From Candidatus Heimdallarchaeota archaeon (GTDB taxonomy: Archaea; Asgardarchaeota; Heimdallarchaeia; Heimdallarchaeales; Heimdallarchaeaceae): a stretch of 5,138 nt of DNA. Below, piece by piece: positions 5,061 through 5,138 of this stretch (the first letter of the stretch is position 1; every line of letters starts with the position of its first letter). The notes beneath the pieces are model-generated. The model searched no databases, was not told the origin of the DNA, and saw nothing but the letters and a program-made list of their open reading frames with translations. The stretch spans positions 1 to 5,138 of the forward strand of contig DAOVRE010000148.1 in the NCBI GenBank assembly GCA_030628305.1, in the 5' to 3' direction. The position numbers were made by a program, and so were the translations under genes.

Positions 5061-5138
5061 TTAGTTTACTTTCTTCACCTTATGTGCAATAATTGCATAT
5101 AATAAAGCCCCTGCAAATAATATTAGAAAAATTATCCA
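5061..5138 (-). CDS. C-terminal end of a membrane protein, 5' end outside the window
   Basis: Reading the minus strand in from the window edge gives 25 residues ending at TAA (5063-5061). They consist of a strongly hydrophobic stretch, IIFLILFAGALLYAIIA, followed by the basic tail HKVKKVN. A terminal transmembrane helix closed by a Lys-rich cytoplasmic end is typical of a real membrane protein C-terminus, either a last helix or a single C-terminal anchor. Too little is visible to name it. It lies 76 bp upstream of the HEAT-repeat gene on the same strand. Confidence 0.55.
   Translation of the reverse strand, partial: WIIFLILFAGALLYAIIAHKVKKVN

Noticed and set aside
1..5138. CRISPR array, tRNA or rRNA gene, insertion sequence, or phage/defence cluster
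   Set aside because: I found no regularly spaced repeats, cloverleaf-like or rRNA-like segments, transposase motifs or terminal inverted repeats. The gene content is metabolic, transport, surface and scaffold proteins.

Overview
The window is AT-rich (about two thirds A+T by eye) and most probably archaeal. The evidence is a tungsten-type aldehyde:ferredoxin oxidoreductase (AOR), an AAGGTGA ribosome-binding site, T-run and TATA-like signals rather than bacterial -35/-10 boxes, heavy AGA/ATA codon use, and small membrane and HEAT-repeat proteins of the kind common in uncultivated archaea. An Asgard-type genome would fit, but nothing here proves it, and AOR and DHA2 transporters also occur in anaerobic bacteria.

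Layout. Bases 1-1091 (+) are the C-terminal 60% of an AOR whose start lies before the window. Converging on it is a 150-residue two-helix membrane protein (1128-1580, -). Its charged tail carries two copies of a DF-x-W-x-P unit. A 196-bp intergenic region then separates this gene from a divergent 14-helix major facilitator superfamily (MFS) drug/proton antiporter-like gene (1777-3207, +). Only 4 bp after that gene's stop lies the stop of a convergent gene (3212-3961, -). It encodes a signal-anchored extracellular protein that I recognise as an archaeal relative of an uncharacterised bacterial secreted family (PAIYLYP ... YLFWEG ... EFIVYWLP ... VVEWGG). Upstream of it on the minus strand are a HEAT-repeat protein with an acidic N-terminal region (4139-4984) and, cut by the window end, the last transmembrane helix of another membrane protein (5061-5138).

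How the genes work together. No single pathway links them. AOR is a cytoplasmic redox enzyme (aldehyde to acid with reduced ferredoxin). The MFS protein is a plasma-membrane exporter. The 3212-3961 product faces outward, and the HEAT protein is probably a cytoplasmic scaffold. The three minus-strand genes at the right are co-oriented, but gaps of 76 and 177 bp and a possible T-run terminator argue against a tight operon.

I see no CRISPR array, tRNA, rRNA, insertion sequence or defence system. The observations most worth following are the archaeal YLYP/YLFWEG-family protein, the 36-codon tail duplication, the altered second pterin motif of the AOR, the missing TM1 Asp of the MFS protein, and a possible coding remnant at 4027-4155.
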